53,410 nucleotides of DNA from Zhongshania sp. (GTDB lineage: Bacteria > Pseudomonadota > Gammaproteobacteria > Pseudomonadales > Spongiibacteraceae): the NCBI GenBank assembly GCA_018066965.1, contig JAGPVP010000043.1, positions 1 to 53,410 on the forward strand, in the 5' to 3' direction. The translations under genes were made by a program, and so were the position numbers. Below are positions 25,076 through 33,076 of this stretch, piece by piece; within the stretch, counting starts at the first letter, position 1, and each line of letters begins with the position of its first letter. The notes beneath the pieces were generated by a model. The model saw nothing but the letters and a program-made list of their open reading frames with translations, was not told where the DNA came from and made no database searches.

Positions 25076-26323
25076 TTAAGCTAAACCATGCTCTGTTCCG
25101 CTCATAAACTTGAGTAGCGTTCGATATACCTCTGGGTCATTCAATAAGTCCATATGATTTAATCCACGCCCGACCCAATAATTCCCAGCTGCCAAACCCA
25201 AATCACATTGTGGGTTTTTATGCTGCCCTAGGGCGCTGCCTACCGCCACCAAGCCGTCACCCAACAAATCGTCGCTGAAGTTTTCGGTATCACCAATCGT
25301 GCTCGCGGCAATCGCATAGCACGGCACCTTTTGTGGCAGCTTCTGTGGACGGCGCTGATCACCCGCCATGTCAAAACGGTCTCGGCTATTCCAGTCTTCA
25401 TCAATAATATTGCCGTAGCGCAAATCCGTAATGCCGCAGCTGCGAATTTTGCCTAAGCGTGAAAACGGCGCACTAAAAGGGTTGCTATCCAAAATAACAT
25501 CTATCCAATTACCGCCGCGCTCTAGCAACGCGCCGTGGTGCGGTGTGCCCAAAAAAATTAATTTACGAAGTTGCTCAGTCCACGTTTGACCGCTAAGTTC
25601 AGCGTAATAATAGGCACTGCGTGACACCAAGCCACCCATGCTGTGAGCAACTAGATACAACTCCGCGGGACAAGGTGATTGGGACACCAGCGTCTGCAAT
25701 AGACTCGCTAATTGCCGACCATTCTCCGAGATATGTAAGCCTGTATTGTAACGAAGATAAATCGGCGTAATACCAAGATCAGCTGCCAAAGCCTCGCCAT
25801 GGTTATGACCACGGCGCAGCCACTGCACATCATTCATGCATAAACCATGAACATAAACGGCAACGCGACCATTAGCTTGACGCATAAATTCGGCAAGTTC
25901 ATCTGCAGCAAGCAGTTTACCGCCACGACGTAAACTCATGGTGATGGCGAGCGGATTTTGCTTTTTTTGCAAATGATCGCCCAGCACGCCATTAAGTGCA
26001 GACACAATGGCATCTCGGCCTGCAGAGCTTTGTTGCTCGCCAATTGAGAACGTAAGTCGGCGGATTAAAGCGTCTAATCCCAAACCCACCAAACCGTTAA
26101 TCCTGCGGATACTGCTGTAAACCAAACCGGTAATACCACGAGTGCGCGGTGGTGTTAGCTCATCGGCGTCAGTGGCGTTAGATGGGCCGTCTAAAACACC
26201 ACCCATATTCAAAATTGCATGATGCAAGCCTTCGGCAATATCGGTCACACCCGCAATGGCGTCTATTGTTAGCCGTCCTACGCCTAAAAGATCGCTGGAA
26301 TGCTTTACAGTGCGCTGAGGCAT
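25076..26323 (-). CDS. Alpha/beta hydrolase, lipase/PGAP1-like
   Basis: The 415-residue protein has a helical N-terminal domain (about 1-150) of unknown type with the stretch GRLTIDAIAGVTDIAEGLHHAIL. Its hydrolase core begins with VAVYVHGLCMND (oxyanion region). The nucleophile elbow is LVAHSMGGLVSRSA, and a late LGDGLVAVGSALG and LNHMDLL provide the acid and histidine. There is no signal peptide, so it is probably cytoplasmic. The HSMGG form is common in lipases and PGAP1-like esterases. A hydrolytic role on esters is likely; the substrate is unknown. Confidence 0.82.
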   Translation of the reverse strand: MPQRTVKHSSDLLGVGRLTIDAIAGVTDIAEGLHHAILNMGGVLDGPSNATDADELTPPRTRGITGLVYSSIRRINGLVGLGLDALIRRLTFSIGEQQSSAGRDAIVSALNGVLGDHLQKKQNPLAITMSLRRGGKLLAADELAEFMRQANGRVAVYVHGLCMNDVQWLRRGHNHGEALAADLGITPIYLRYNTGLHISENGRQLASLLQTLVSQSPCPAELYLVAHSMGGLVSRSAYYYAELSGQTWTEQLRKLIFLGTPHHGALLERGGNWIDVILDSNPFSAPFSRLGKIRSCGITDLRYGNIIDEDWNSRDRFDMAGDQRRPQKLPQKVPCYAIAASTIGDTENFSDDLLGDGLVAVGSALGQHKNPQCDLGLAAGNYWVGRGLNHMDLLNDPEVYRTLLKFMSGTEHGLA

Positions 26324-26367
26324 AACATGATTACCGCTGCTGATAGGTATTTAACGGGGGATAAGGC

Positions 26368-26401
26368 AAAAATAGATACCAAGGCCAGAATGGGCTTGGT
26401 A
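26368..26401 (-). terminator. Intrinsic terminator after the DUF4404 gene
   Basis: On the minus strand TACCAAGCCC-ATTCT-GGCCTTGGTA forms a hairpin (26377-26401, one internal mismatch) followed by TCTATTTTTG. It lies 77 bp after the DUF4404 stop and ahead of the hydrolase gene, separating the two transcripts. Confidence 0.6.
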
Positions 26402-26477
26402 GTGCAAATAGTACGCAGCGATAAACACCGCGCAATCACTGGCATAGTCATAAGATAGAGGGCGTCAGCGCAATTGC

Positions 26478-26744
26478 CTAAACGCCAATGCTGGCGAGCT
26501 TCACCATAATATCTTTCAAAATACCCGCAACCGTTGGATGCTCTAATTCAAAACTGGAAACCAATTCGTCTAGCCGATCCTGCAAATTGGTATCTTCAAG
26601 CACAAATTGAGGGCCAACGCCTAGCTCACGGTCGATGTCATCGACCAAGGCGTGTAATTTCGACCTATTTCCATCATCAACCGCTAGCGCATCGATTTCG
26701 ATCTGAAGCTGCTTTAACTGTTCGTGTAAGTGTTTTGGATCCAT
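26478..26744 (-). CDS. DUF4404 family protein
   Basis: An 88-residue, mostly helical soluble protein. The opening MDPKHLHEQLKQLQIEIDAL and the closing PTVAGILKDIMVKLASIGV match DUF4404, a small family of unknown function in gammaproteobacteria. Charge and heptad spacing suggest a short coiled coil or helical bundle. A ribosome site (GGAGAACAAC) precedes the start. A terminator follows it, so it is expressed on its own or with the gene at 26821. Confidence 0.75.
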   Translation of the reverse strand: MDPKHLHEQLKQLQIEIDALAVDDGNRSKLHALVDDIDRELGVGPQFVLEDTNLQDRLDELVSSFELEHPTVAGILKDIMVKLASIGV

Positions 26745-26820
26745 TGTTGTTCTCCGCTAGGTTCGGTCTGAGCATAGCAAGTCTCACCCAATACGCACAG
26801 CAACAGATTCTAATACTGCG

Positions 26821-27297
26821 TTAATGGCAGCTATGTTTTAACAATCGCATACTCTCTTGATAGCAGGCTTGGAGCATCTCCTCTTCGCCCGCTGCCTCGT
26901 AATGACGAGATAGCATTTGCAAAGAAATCTCCACGTTGCGCTTTAAAGACAAGCCATGACCCTGCGGACTGCGCAGTACTTTTAACAAATGATGGTGTAC
27001 TGCCAGCAAGCAATGACGCTGCAAACAACTGTCTTGGCAACGCCCAAAACACTCTGCCAAGAAATGCCCCGAAACCATATAGCGGTCAACGTTGCTAAGC
27101 GTCGGCAACGCCTCGCTACTCAGCAGCATTTCACTCAATTCAAAACTACAGCCCAAATATTTCAGTGCCGCCTGCCAATCGCGCTGCGCAAAAGCTTCCC
27201 GCCCGGCCTCCATCCATTCATCCCAACGATTCTCGGCCACAATTCTGCTGCGCTTAAGCTGCTGCCGATGTGTTGAACATAAAAATTGCATCGCCAT
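26821..27297 (-). CDS. Fur-box-controlled protein of unknown function, possibly TPR-like
   Basis: A 158-residue soluble protein with no signal peptide. It begins MAMQFLCSTHRQQLK, with a C-x-x-H pair, and has helical repeats that look like degenerate TPRs (WMEAGREAFAQRDWQAALKYLGCSFELSEML). A cysteine- and histidine-rich centre follows (FGRCQDSCLQRHCLLAVHHHL). I do not recognise a named family. The start has a good ribosome site (AGGAGATAAAC). A near-perfect Fur box lies 38 bp upstream, so the gene is probably derepressed when iron is short. The Cys/His content suits metal binding, but this is inference. Confidence 0.65.
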   Translation of the reverse strand: MAMQFLCSTHRQQLKRSRIVAENRWDEWMEAGREAFAQRDWQAALKYLGCSFELSEMLLSSEALPTLSNVDRYMVSGHFLAECFGRCQDSCLQRHCLLAVHHHLLKVLRSPQGHGLSLKRNVEISLQMLSRHYEAAGEEEMLQACYQESMRLLKHSCH

Positions 27298-27334
27298 GTT
27301 TATCTCCTGTTATTCGATCCTGCAGAAGATATTA

Positions 27335-27353
27335 AATGATAATCATTATCATT
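27335..27353 (-). promoter_or_regulatory. Fur box
   Basis: AATGATAAT-C-ATTATCATT is a perfect 9-1-9 palindrome and matches the core of the Fur consensus GATAATGATAATCATTATC in nearly every position. It lies 38-56 bp upstream of the ATG at 27297, the right place to block a promoter. A related metalloregulator such as Zur is possible but the match is better for Fur. The divergent SDR gene starts 150 bp away. Confidence 0.85.
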
Positions 27354-27502
27354 AAAAGAGTTTCAGTTTAATAATTTATTCTTTTGTTATATGTCGTCAT
27401 AAGGCACAGCAAAAGACCATACAAAAGACCGGTTTAGCCATTGACCCAACTGGCACCACTTCGCGAGACTGCAAAAATAAAACTAGCCCCAAGGATAGAT
27501 CC

Positions 27503-28297
27503 ATGAGCATTCAGCAATTATTTTCTCTAAGCGGCGAGGTAGCTATAGTCACCGGCGCAGGGCGCGGTATTGGTCGAGCAATCGCCATCGCGTTTGCCGA
27601 AGCCGGCGCGTCGATTATTTGTGCCGCCAGAACCCAAGCGGATATCGACGAAAGTGCGCGCCTTTGTAATGCCGCACTGCAGCAATACCACCCCAATAGC
27701 ACGGCTAAGGCGATTGCGTTGAATTGCGACGTCAGCGACGAGAGCGCATTAGAAAATCTAGTCAACAACACCATCGAGGCGTTCGGTAAAATCAGCATAT
27801 TGGTCAATAACGCCGGCGGCGCCTATCCAAATGACCCACTCAAAACCTCGGCTAAAACCTTTAATCGCGACTTTAATTTCAATGTCACCAGCGCCTTTAA
27901 TCTCACCCGCCTCTGTCATCCTTATTTACAACAAAACCAAGGCAAAGTGATTAATATTATTTCGGCTTCATCTCGTTATTCGCAAGCTGGCTTTAGTAGT
28001 TATGGCACCGCCAAAGCAGCCCTAGAACAACTGACCAAGCTGTTAGCCGCTGACTTTGCGCCAGCCATTCGCGTAAATGGTATTTCGCCCGGCACCATCT
28101 TAACCGAGGCTTTAGGCCAGTATCTTAACGATGACGTTCAGCAAAAAATGACGGCATTAACGCCCATGAAAGCCTTGGGCGAGCCACAGGATATTGCCGC
28201 TGCAGCCCTATATCTTGCCTCCACGGCATCGCGCTGGGTGACTGGTAAAATTATCGAAGTCGATGGCGGCGCGGAATCTACAACCTGGCCGTTCTAG
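27503..28297 (+). CDS. Short-chain dehydrogenase/reductase (SDR, classical)
   Basis: A 264-residue cytoplasmic oxidoreductase. The cofactor loop is TGAGRGIGRAIA, followed by NNAGG and the catalytic SSYGTAKAALEQ with Tyr and Lys in the YxxxK spacing. A serine lies in the preceding ISASS. The C-terminal ITGKI/VDGG element is typical of FabG-like and hydroxysteroid-dehydrogenase-like SDRs. An arginine near the first loop hints at NADP preference, though this is weak. No substrate can be assigned. The gene has its own ribosome site (AAGGA) and no operon partner. Confidence 0.88.
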   Translation: MSIQQLFSLSGEVAIVTGAGRGIGRAIAIAFAEAGASIICAARTQADIDESARLCNAALQQYHPNSTAKAIALNCDVSDESALENLVNNTIEAFGKISILVNNAGGAYPNDPLKTSAKTFNRDFNFNVTSAFNLTRLCHPYLQQNQGKVINIISASSRYSQAGFSSYGTAKAALEQLTKLLAADFAPAIRVNGISPGTILTEALGQYLNDDVQQKMTALTPMKALGEPQDIAAAALYLASTASRWVTGKIIEVDGGAESTTWPF

Positions 28298-28476
28298 GCC
28301 AAAACTCCGTATAAATACCCAATATTTGCCCGCAGCGTGGCCTAGTCTGGCACGCTGGCATTGTGGTCTGCGGCGGGTCCATGTTTATAATTGTCGCTGA
28401 TTTCATCCGCTGACTCCGCAATCGACGGCAAACACGTCAGTATTCACGCCACCACAATCCACCAGGGTAGAGACAT

Positions 28477-29313
28477 ATGGACTCGAAAGCGCTACAGGAA
28501 ATGATCGAACAATACGGCCCCGACGCCGCCGCCATAGGGCTTCGTGCAGCAAGCTCACTAACAATGCTTTTAGTCGGCTACTGGGTCGCGAAATTTGTAT
28601 CTGGCGTTGTTCGTAAAGCTATGGCAAAGCGCGGCATTGATGCCACACTCACTAACTTCATTGTTAAACTGGTGTTCTGCGTTCTGTTCGCCTTAGTTGC
28701 TATCCCTGCGCTGGGCCATGCGGGTATTCAAACCGCGTCTGTTATTGCCGCCTTGGGTGCTGCCGGTTTAGCTGTTGGCTTAGCATTACAAGGCTCGCTA
28801 GCTAACTTTGCTGCCGGTGTACTACTTATCGCTTTTCGCCCCTGCCGTGTTGGCGACTGGGTCGACGCCGGTGGCTGCTCTGGCACCGTAGAAAGCGTTA
28901 GCTTATTTTCTACCATCCTGCTGACCGGTGATTATAAGCGTATTGTTATTCCTAACTCACAAGTCATGTCAGACGCCATCACCAATTACAGCGTTATGCC
29001 ACGCCGCCGCATTGATTTAATCGTTGGCATTTCTTATGACGCAGATATGCGTGTTGCCAAAGACATTCTAAAAAAACTAGTTGATGCCGATGAACGTATT
29101 CTTAAAGATCCCGCGCCAACCATTGCCGTGTCTGAATTAGGCGACTCATCGGTTAATTTAATTTGCCGCCCCTGGGTAGCCACTGGCGATTACTGGCCAA
29201 CACGCTGGAAACTAACCGAAGATATTAAAACCGAATTTGACGCAGCCGGCGTAGGCATTCCCTACCCACAAATGGATGTGCACTTTCATAGAGAAGAAAC
29301 CGAACAGCAGTAG
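28477..29313 (+). CDS. mscS: Small-conductance mechanosensitive channel (MscS family)
   Basis: A 278-residue protein with three membrane helices, then a cytoplasmic domain, the layout and size of E. coli MscS (286). The pore helix reads VIAALGAAGLAVGLALQGSLANFAAGVLLIAFRP, with the glycine-alanine packing pattern of TM3. The following loop VGDWVDAGG and the beta domain match the family. It opens under membrane tension to release solutes during osmotic downshift. A ribosome site (AGGGTAGAGAC) precedes it. The DUF481-type outer-membrane protein gene follows. Confidence 0.93.
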   Translation: MDSKALQEMIEQYGPDAAAIGLRAASSLTMLLVGYWVAKFVSGVVRKAMAKRGIDATLTNFIVKLVFCVLFALVAIPALGHAGIQTASVIAALGAAGLAVGLALQGSLANFAAGVLLIAFRPCRVGDWVDAGGCSGTVESVSLFSTILLTGDYKRIVIPNSQVMSDAITNYSVMPRRRIDLIVGISYDADMRVAKDILKKLVDADERILKDPAPTIAVSELGDSSVNLICRPWVATGDYWPTRWKLTEDIKTEFDAAGVGIPYPQMDVHFHREETEQQ

Positions 29314-29320
29314 TCAGTTT

Positions 29321-29346
29321 GAGAGCGCACGGCACCCTGCGCTCTC
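29321..29346 (+). other. 9-bp stem-loop between mscS and the DUF481 gene
   Basis: GAGAGCGCA (29321-29329) pairs exactly with TGCGCTCTC (29338-29346) across eight bases. It starts eight bases after the mscS stop. No U-tract follows on the plus strand, so it may protect the mscS mRNA end, or act within the leader of the following gene, rather than terminate. Confidence 0.5.
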
Positions 29347-29390
29347 AACAAAAAACCACTTTTTATATTAATTTCCAAGTAAGGGACACA

Positions 29391-30125
29391 ATGAAATATC
29401 TTAATAGCACTCTGGCAGCCGTCGCTGCCACCGTGGCGGCCAACGGTGCATTTGCACAAGACGCAGCAACAAAGCTCTGGAAAGGCGACGTGGAATTTGG
29501 CTATTACCAACAAGAAGGTAATACCGAAGAATCTAGCGTTATCGGCAAAGCCAATGGTAAACGCAGCAATGGCCAATGGACTTACGACGTAACCGCCGAG
29601 GGCCAAAATAGTGAAACTACCGGTGTACGGTCAGCAGAACGCTATTTTTTAAGTAATCGCCTCGCCTACGACTTTAGCAAATTCAACTACACCTTCGGAT
29701 ACGCCTCTGCCGATAAAGACCGTTTCAGTGGCTTTGTTTACCAAGCTACAATGGCTGGCGGCTATGGTCGTCGACTGCTAAAAAACGACCGCATGACCTG
29801 GGACGCTGAAGTTGGTCCCGGTGTACGCGTCAGTGAATTTGAAACCGAGAGCGACGCCGGCGATGGTCAAATCACCGAAGCGATCTTGCGCATGTCTACT
29901 GACTTTTCCTTAGCCGTTTCAGAAACCGCCACCTTTGAGCAAAAGCTAACAGTGGAGAGCGGCGACGAAAACACCGTATCAAAATCAGTAACATCGCTGA
30001 AAACAAAAATTGTTGGTGGCCTAGGTTTAAAGATCAGCTACACCATGGAATACAACGAAATTGTGCCTAACGACACCGTGCATATGGATCGAGAAACGGC
30101 GGTTACCGTGGTCTATAGTTTCTAA
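29391..30125 (+). CDS. DUF481 (YdiY-like) outer membrane beta-barrel protein
   Basis: Started at ATG 29391 behind an AAGGGA ribosome site, the protein has 244 residues. The signal peptide ends at NGAFA-QD. The mature part is typical of the DUF481 salt-induced outer-membrane family: a repeating beta-strand pattern starting KLWKGDVEFGYYQQEGNTEESSVIGKANG and a final aromatic ending VVYSF, the outer-membrane barrel signature recognised by BamA. The ligand or function is unknown. Confidence 0.82.
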   Translation: MKYLNSTLAAVAATVAANGAFAQDAATKLWKGDVEFGYYQQEGNTEESSVIGKANGKRSNGQWTYDVTAEGQNSETTGVRSAERYFLSNRLAYDFSKFNYTFGYASADKDRFSGFVYQATMAGGYGRRLLKNDRMTWDAEVGPGVRVSEFETESDAGDGQITEAILRMSTDFSLAVSETATFEQKLTVESGDENTVSKSVTSLKTKIVGGLGLKISYTMEYNEIVPNDTVHMDRETAVTVVYSF

Positions 30126-30178
30126 ATCAATGCTCACCACTCAACAATGCCCATACCAAAGGCATAAGTAGTAAGGAA

Positions 30179-30216
30179 GTGTAGAGGGCATGCCAATACA
30201 TGACGCCCCTCTACAC
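30179..30216. other. Perfect 10-bp inverted repeat with 18-nt loop
   Basis: GTGTAGAGGG (30179-30188) and CCCTCTACAC (30207-30216) are exact complements. The place between convergent genes suggests a transcription end, but no U-tract follows on either strand. The loop length of 18 equals that of the repeats at 2944-2985 and 40732-40773. Confidence 0.55.
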
Positions 30217-30265
30217 ATCTAATGCTAGCCGCCTATACAAGAATCACTCTTTCCCGCGCTCAACA

Positions 30266-30829
30266 TCAACTAGCATCACATGCTGCAAAATAACTGAATT
30301 TCTCTGAACTTAGCATCTCGTCCATTGACGGCAAGTCCCTCACATCTGGGTCGAGGTTATTAGCCTTAAACCACGTTCGCTCCCTCGTACACTGAATATG
30401 ATTGTAATCAAGAACGCTATTGAGCATCGCGACTTTAAACTCAGCGCTACCATCCTTATATGCGGCAGCAATCAGTTTATCAACGGCAGCACCTAGACTT
30501 TTAGTCAGGTCGTTAACCGTATTAACCGTAAGAGGAAGTATCTCTGGAAGCGACGCTAGCAGTGCGCCTATTTGTGCTGCAGCGCCTTTACTTTCAGTGC
30601 CACCCATCGCTAGCTGCTGGATCCTAGTTGCCAGCGCGAGCATATTGTCGAATGAGCCTTTCTCATACAAATAGGCAAAATCCCATTGCTGATCGAGCAT
30701 TTTTAGATGACCGAGCATCAGTGCAGCTTGCTCGGCGGCAAAACTATTGTCGGTAGGAATCGCCGGCATAATTACCGTTTCCAATGCCTTGCTGAGATTA
30801 TTAATTCTGTTTGAAATATCAGGCAACAT
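30266..30829 (-). CDS. Small partner protein of the phosphotransferase, unknown function
   Basis: A 187-residue helical protein without signal peptide. It overlaps the phosphotransferase gene by 11 bases, and its ribosome site (GAGGAG) lies inside that gene, so the two are co-translated and likely interact. The N-terminal pattern LSKALETVIMPAIPTDNSFAAEQAALMLGHLKML resembles the helical partner proteins (LvaB or DUF6285-like) that accompany APH-family kinases in acyl-CoA catabolism. That relation is my inference from layout and a faint motif, not a firm homology. Confidence 0.6.
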   Translation of the reverse strand: MLPDISNRINNLSKALETVIMPAIPTDNSFAAEQAALMLGHLKMLDQQWDFAYLYEKGSFDNMLALATRIQQLAMGGTESKGAAAQIGALLASLPEILPLTVNTVNDLTKSLGAAVDKLIAAAYKDGSAEFKVAMLNSVLDYNHIQCTRERTWFKANNLDPDVRDLPSMDEMLSSEKFSYFAACDAS

Positions 30830-31991
30830 TTGGCAACTCCTCTCTGATTAACATTTCGATCTGATCTAAGAATACTGCGCCAGCTGAGCCCAACCAGGTG
30901 ATAAGCAAGTCTTGGTGATTGTTTGCGCGCTGGCCGGCAATAATGGCGCTAGATAAATCCATAATCGCGCACTTCCAAGCATTAAGTACTTCGTAGTAAC
31001 GCAAAACATTCGGCTTAATTTCACGACCAGACAGACACTGATATTCCGAAATAAACTTTTCTCTTTCCATTAAGCCGCACACCAAAAATTCTCCCTGAGC
31101 ATTCCACGTGCCAAACAATTTTTGCAGAATCCATGCGAGATCTTCGTGAAAATCGCCAAAGTGAGCTAACTCCCAATCGAGGATAGTAGTGATAGCCCCG
31201 GAAGGCTCTTCAAACATAAAGTTACCGACACGATAGTCGCAATGAACAAGACATGGTTCTTTACAAATCGGCGCATTTTCGCGAAGCCATTGTTCAGTCA
31301 AAGTCACCATTGGCACTGGCTCAACACAGTCTTGCTGCCATGTTTCAGCCCATAAATTAACTTGGTACAGCGCAGCTTCAGTGCTGTTCGCTCTGGGAAT
31401 AACGTAGTTCGGCAAAGCGGCATTTACCCATCCCTGCCAAGAGTGAAGCTTAACCAGAATATTCAGAAACTGCGGCGCAATAAGCTCTGCGTAATGACCG
31501 TAGCTAGAGCCTATGCCAGAAACACTCTGACCTTCTTGGCTCGTCGGCTTGGTTACGCCAGACACAAAACCAGTGATTAAACCGGGGCTACCCAGCAAGT
31601 CGCCTTCGGCGTCAACCGTTAATATCTCTGGCACCGGGAAGCTGCCAGCTAGCGCCTGAAGTAGCTCGGCTTCTCGTAAGCGGCAGGTTTCTACAATACC
31701 CTCAAGGGGGTCCATACGTAGCACATAGCCTTGGGGGGCCGCGAGACCGCTGTGCTGTAGCTGGAAAAGAAACTGTTCTTTAGACGCGCCACCAGTCATA
31801 CGCTTAACACCGCTAATGGCGATCTCGCTCATGCCTTCGGCTTCAAATAACTGTTTTAAACTTTGCTCAATTTCCGCCGCCGTTTTAGGTTTGTAGGGGC
31901 CCAATTTACTGCGGCGCAGTTTACGCTCCAGAATATAGGCCATGCGCGGCTCAATGAGCGTATTACTAATTTCTGATATTTTCATATCCAT
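30819..31991 (-). CDS. APH-family phosphotransferase (ACAD10/LvaA-like kinase)
   Basis: A 390-residue protein with the eukaryotic-like kinase fold. The Brenner motif is LVHCDYRVGNFMFEEP (H-x-D-x-x-x-x-N) and the metal-binding motif ILDWELAHFGDFHEDLAW. N-terminally, MTGGASKEQFLFQL is the nucleotide loop. Relatives in aerobic bacteria phosphorylate a hydroxy group on hydroxyacyl-CoA (LvaA in levulinate breakdown) or similar. Antibiotic modification is less likely given the company of a TonB receptor and a partner gene. It is third in the minus-strand run. Confidence 0.8.
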   Translation of the reverse strand: MDMKISEISNTLIEPRMAYILERKLRRSKLGPYKPKTAAEIEQSLKQLFEAEGMSEIAISGVKRMTGGASKEQFLFQLQHSGLAAPQGYVLRMDPLEGIVETCRLREAELLQALAGSFPVPEILTVDAEGDLLGSPGLITGFVSGVTKPTSQEGQSVSGIGSSYGHYAELIAPQFLNILVKLHSWQGWVNAALPNYVIPRANSTEAALYQVNLWAETWQQDCVEPVPMVTLTEQWLRENAPICKEPCLVHCDYRVGNFMFEEPSGAITTILDWELAHFGDFHEDLAWILQKLFGTWNAQGEFLVCGLMEREKFISEYQCLSGREIKPNVLRYYEVLNAWKCAIMDLSSAIIAGQRANNHQDLLITWLGSAGAVFLDQIEMLIREELPNVA

Positions 31992-32034
31992 TATCTACCT
32001 GCCTGAGGTACTTAGACCTGATTTCACCGCTGTA

Positions 32035-32970
32035 TTAGTTACCGTTTCCCTGCCAAGGAAAGCTAAATCCACCCTCTCCCATACCATAGCCTTTGGTGCC
32101 ATCAGCCATGGTGTACTCCATCATCTGCTCAACAAACATGAAAGAGTCGTAGGGAAACTGCCAACGGAATAAGGGAACACCAGTAAATTCGTAGAGCTTG
32201 CCGCTTTCATCCCAAACCTTCCAATGCACGTGTTTGAAGCCGATATCGTCGTCTTCATAGGTAATGGTTTCTTCGACTTTTTCTAAGGTCAACCAGCGTT
32301 CACCGTCATGTAATATTTTTTGATAGCTGTCACCGTGGGTGGTAATTCCGTGTACTGCGACGCAGCTAATACCATTATCGAAAATAGGCCAAGCGAGTCG
32401 ATAATGAATCAAACCCGTCCAATTTCGTGGGCCAACACTCAGGTCACGAAAACCTTTATCGTTAATATGAATAGTTTCGCCAGTACGAAGATGGATGTCG
32501 CCGACTACTCGACAAAATCCTTCGGGATGAACATAGGTTAGCTCCTTGGCAATGGCATCGTCCTCACCGCACTTACTAAGGGCAATGCTGTCCCCCATAG
32601 GGTGAATTAAATCCCACTCCAATTCCGCATTAAAATCATCAGTTTCTATTTTAACGATTGCGGTTTGTTGCGATTTCGTTGCACGCATTGTGATACCGGC
32701 AATGGTAATGCCAGGATCTAAACGTTCTTCCGTATACGGCAGATTCATATTGATTCGAGTAAACAGGGGCTTGCCGTCTTTAAAAAATATGGCGAAGCAA
32801 TTTATCTCACCAACATTTTCCAGAATACCAATACGAAAAAATCCGCCGGTTTTTTGCTCTCTGTCGTAAAAATTGAAATAGTAACTTTGATTCCATTTGT
32901 AAATATCTGGATTTGGAATATACCGTTCTATATTTTCGCTAAGATATTCTGTTGTGTAATCGGTCATCAT
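32035..32970 (-). CDS. DUF7064/CrtC-like lipocalin-fold protein
   Basis: A 311-residue protein with no signal peptide. The N-terminal YYFNFYDREQKTGGFFRIGILEN and later stretches with paired beta strands are typical of the DUF7064 group, which I relate to the hydroxyneurosporene-synthase (CrtC)/AttH fold. Some CrtC proteins hydrate double bonds; the reaction here is unknown. A strong ribosome site (GAGGAG) precedes ATG 32970. The gene follows the TonB receptor after a terminator and precedes the phosphotransferase by 43 bp, so it is probably part of the same pathway. Confidence 0.6.
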   Translation of the reverse strand: MMTDYTTEYLSENIERYIPNPDIYKWNQSYYFNFYDREQKTGGFFRIGILENVGEINCFAIFFKDGKPLFTRINMNLPYTEERLDPGITIAGITMRATKSQQTAIVKIETDDFNAELEWDLIHPMGDSIALSKCGEDDAIAKELTYVHPEGFCRVVGDIHLRTGETIHINDKGFRDLSVGPRNWTGLIHYRLAWPIFDNGISCVAVHGITTHGDSYQKILHDGERWLTLEKVEETITYEDDDIGFKHVHWKVWDESGKLYEFTGVPLFRWQFPYDSFMFVEQMMEYTMADGTKGYGMGEGGFSFPWQGNGN

Positions 32971-33005
32971 TCGTCTCCTCGCTAAGCGTATATAAGGAAG
33001 CCGTT

Positions 33006-33040
33006 AAAAAGGGCGGCACTCGAACTATTTGAGCACCGCC
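33006..33040 (-). terminator. Intrinsic terminator/attenuator after the TonB receptor gene
   Basis: On the minus strand GGCGGTGCTC-AAATAGTTC-GAGTGCCGCC forms a 10-pair hairpin in RNA (two G-U pairs) followed by CTTTTT. It lies just past the receptor stop and before the DUF7064 gene, so it could lower expression of the three downstream genes relative to the receptor. Confidence 0.7.
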
Positions 33041-33076
33041 AGTGGGAGGCCTTCTGGGTCTAAACTTAAATTGGTA

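Noticed and set aside
30819-31991. Aminoglycoside resistance gene
   Set aside because: It has the APH fold motifs, but its neighbours (TonB receptor, CrtC-like protein, partner protein) fit a metabolic kinase better than an antibiotic kinase.
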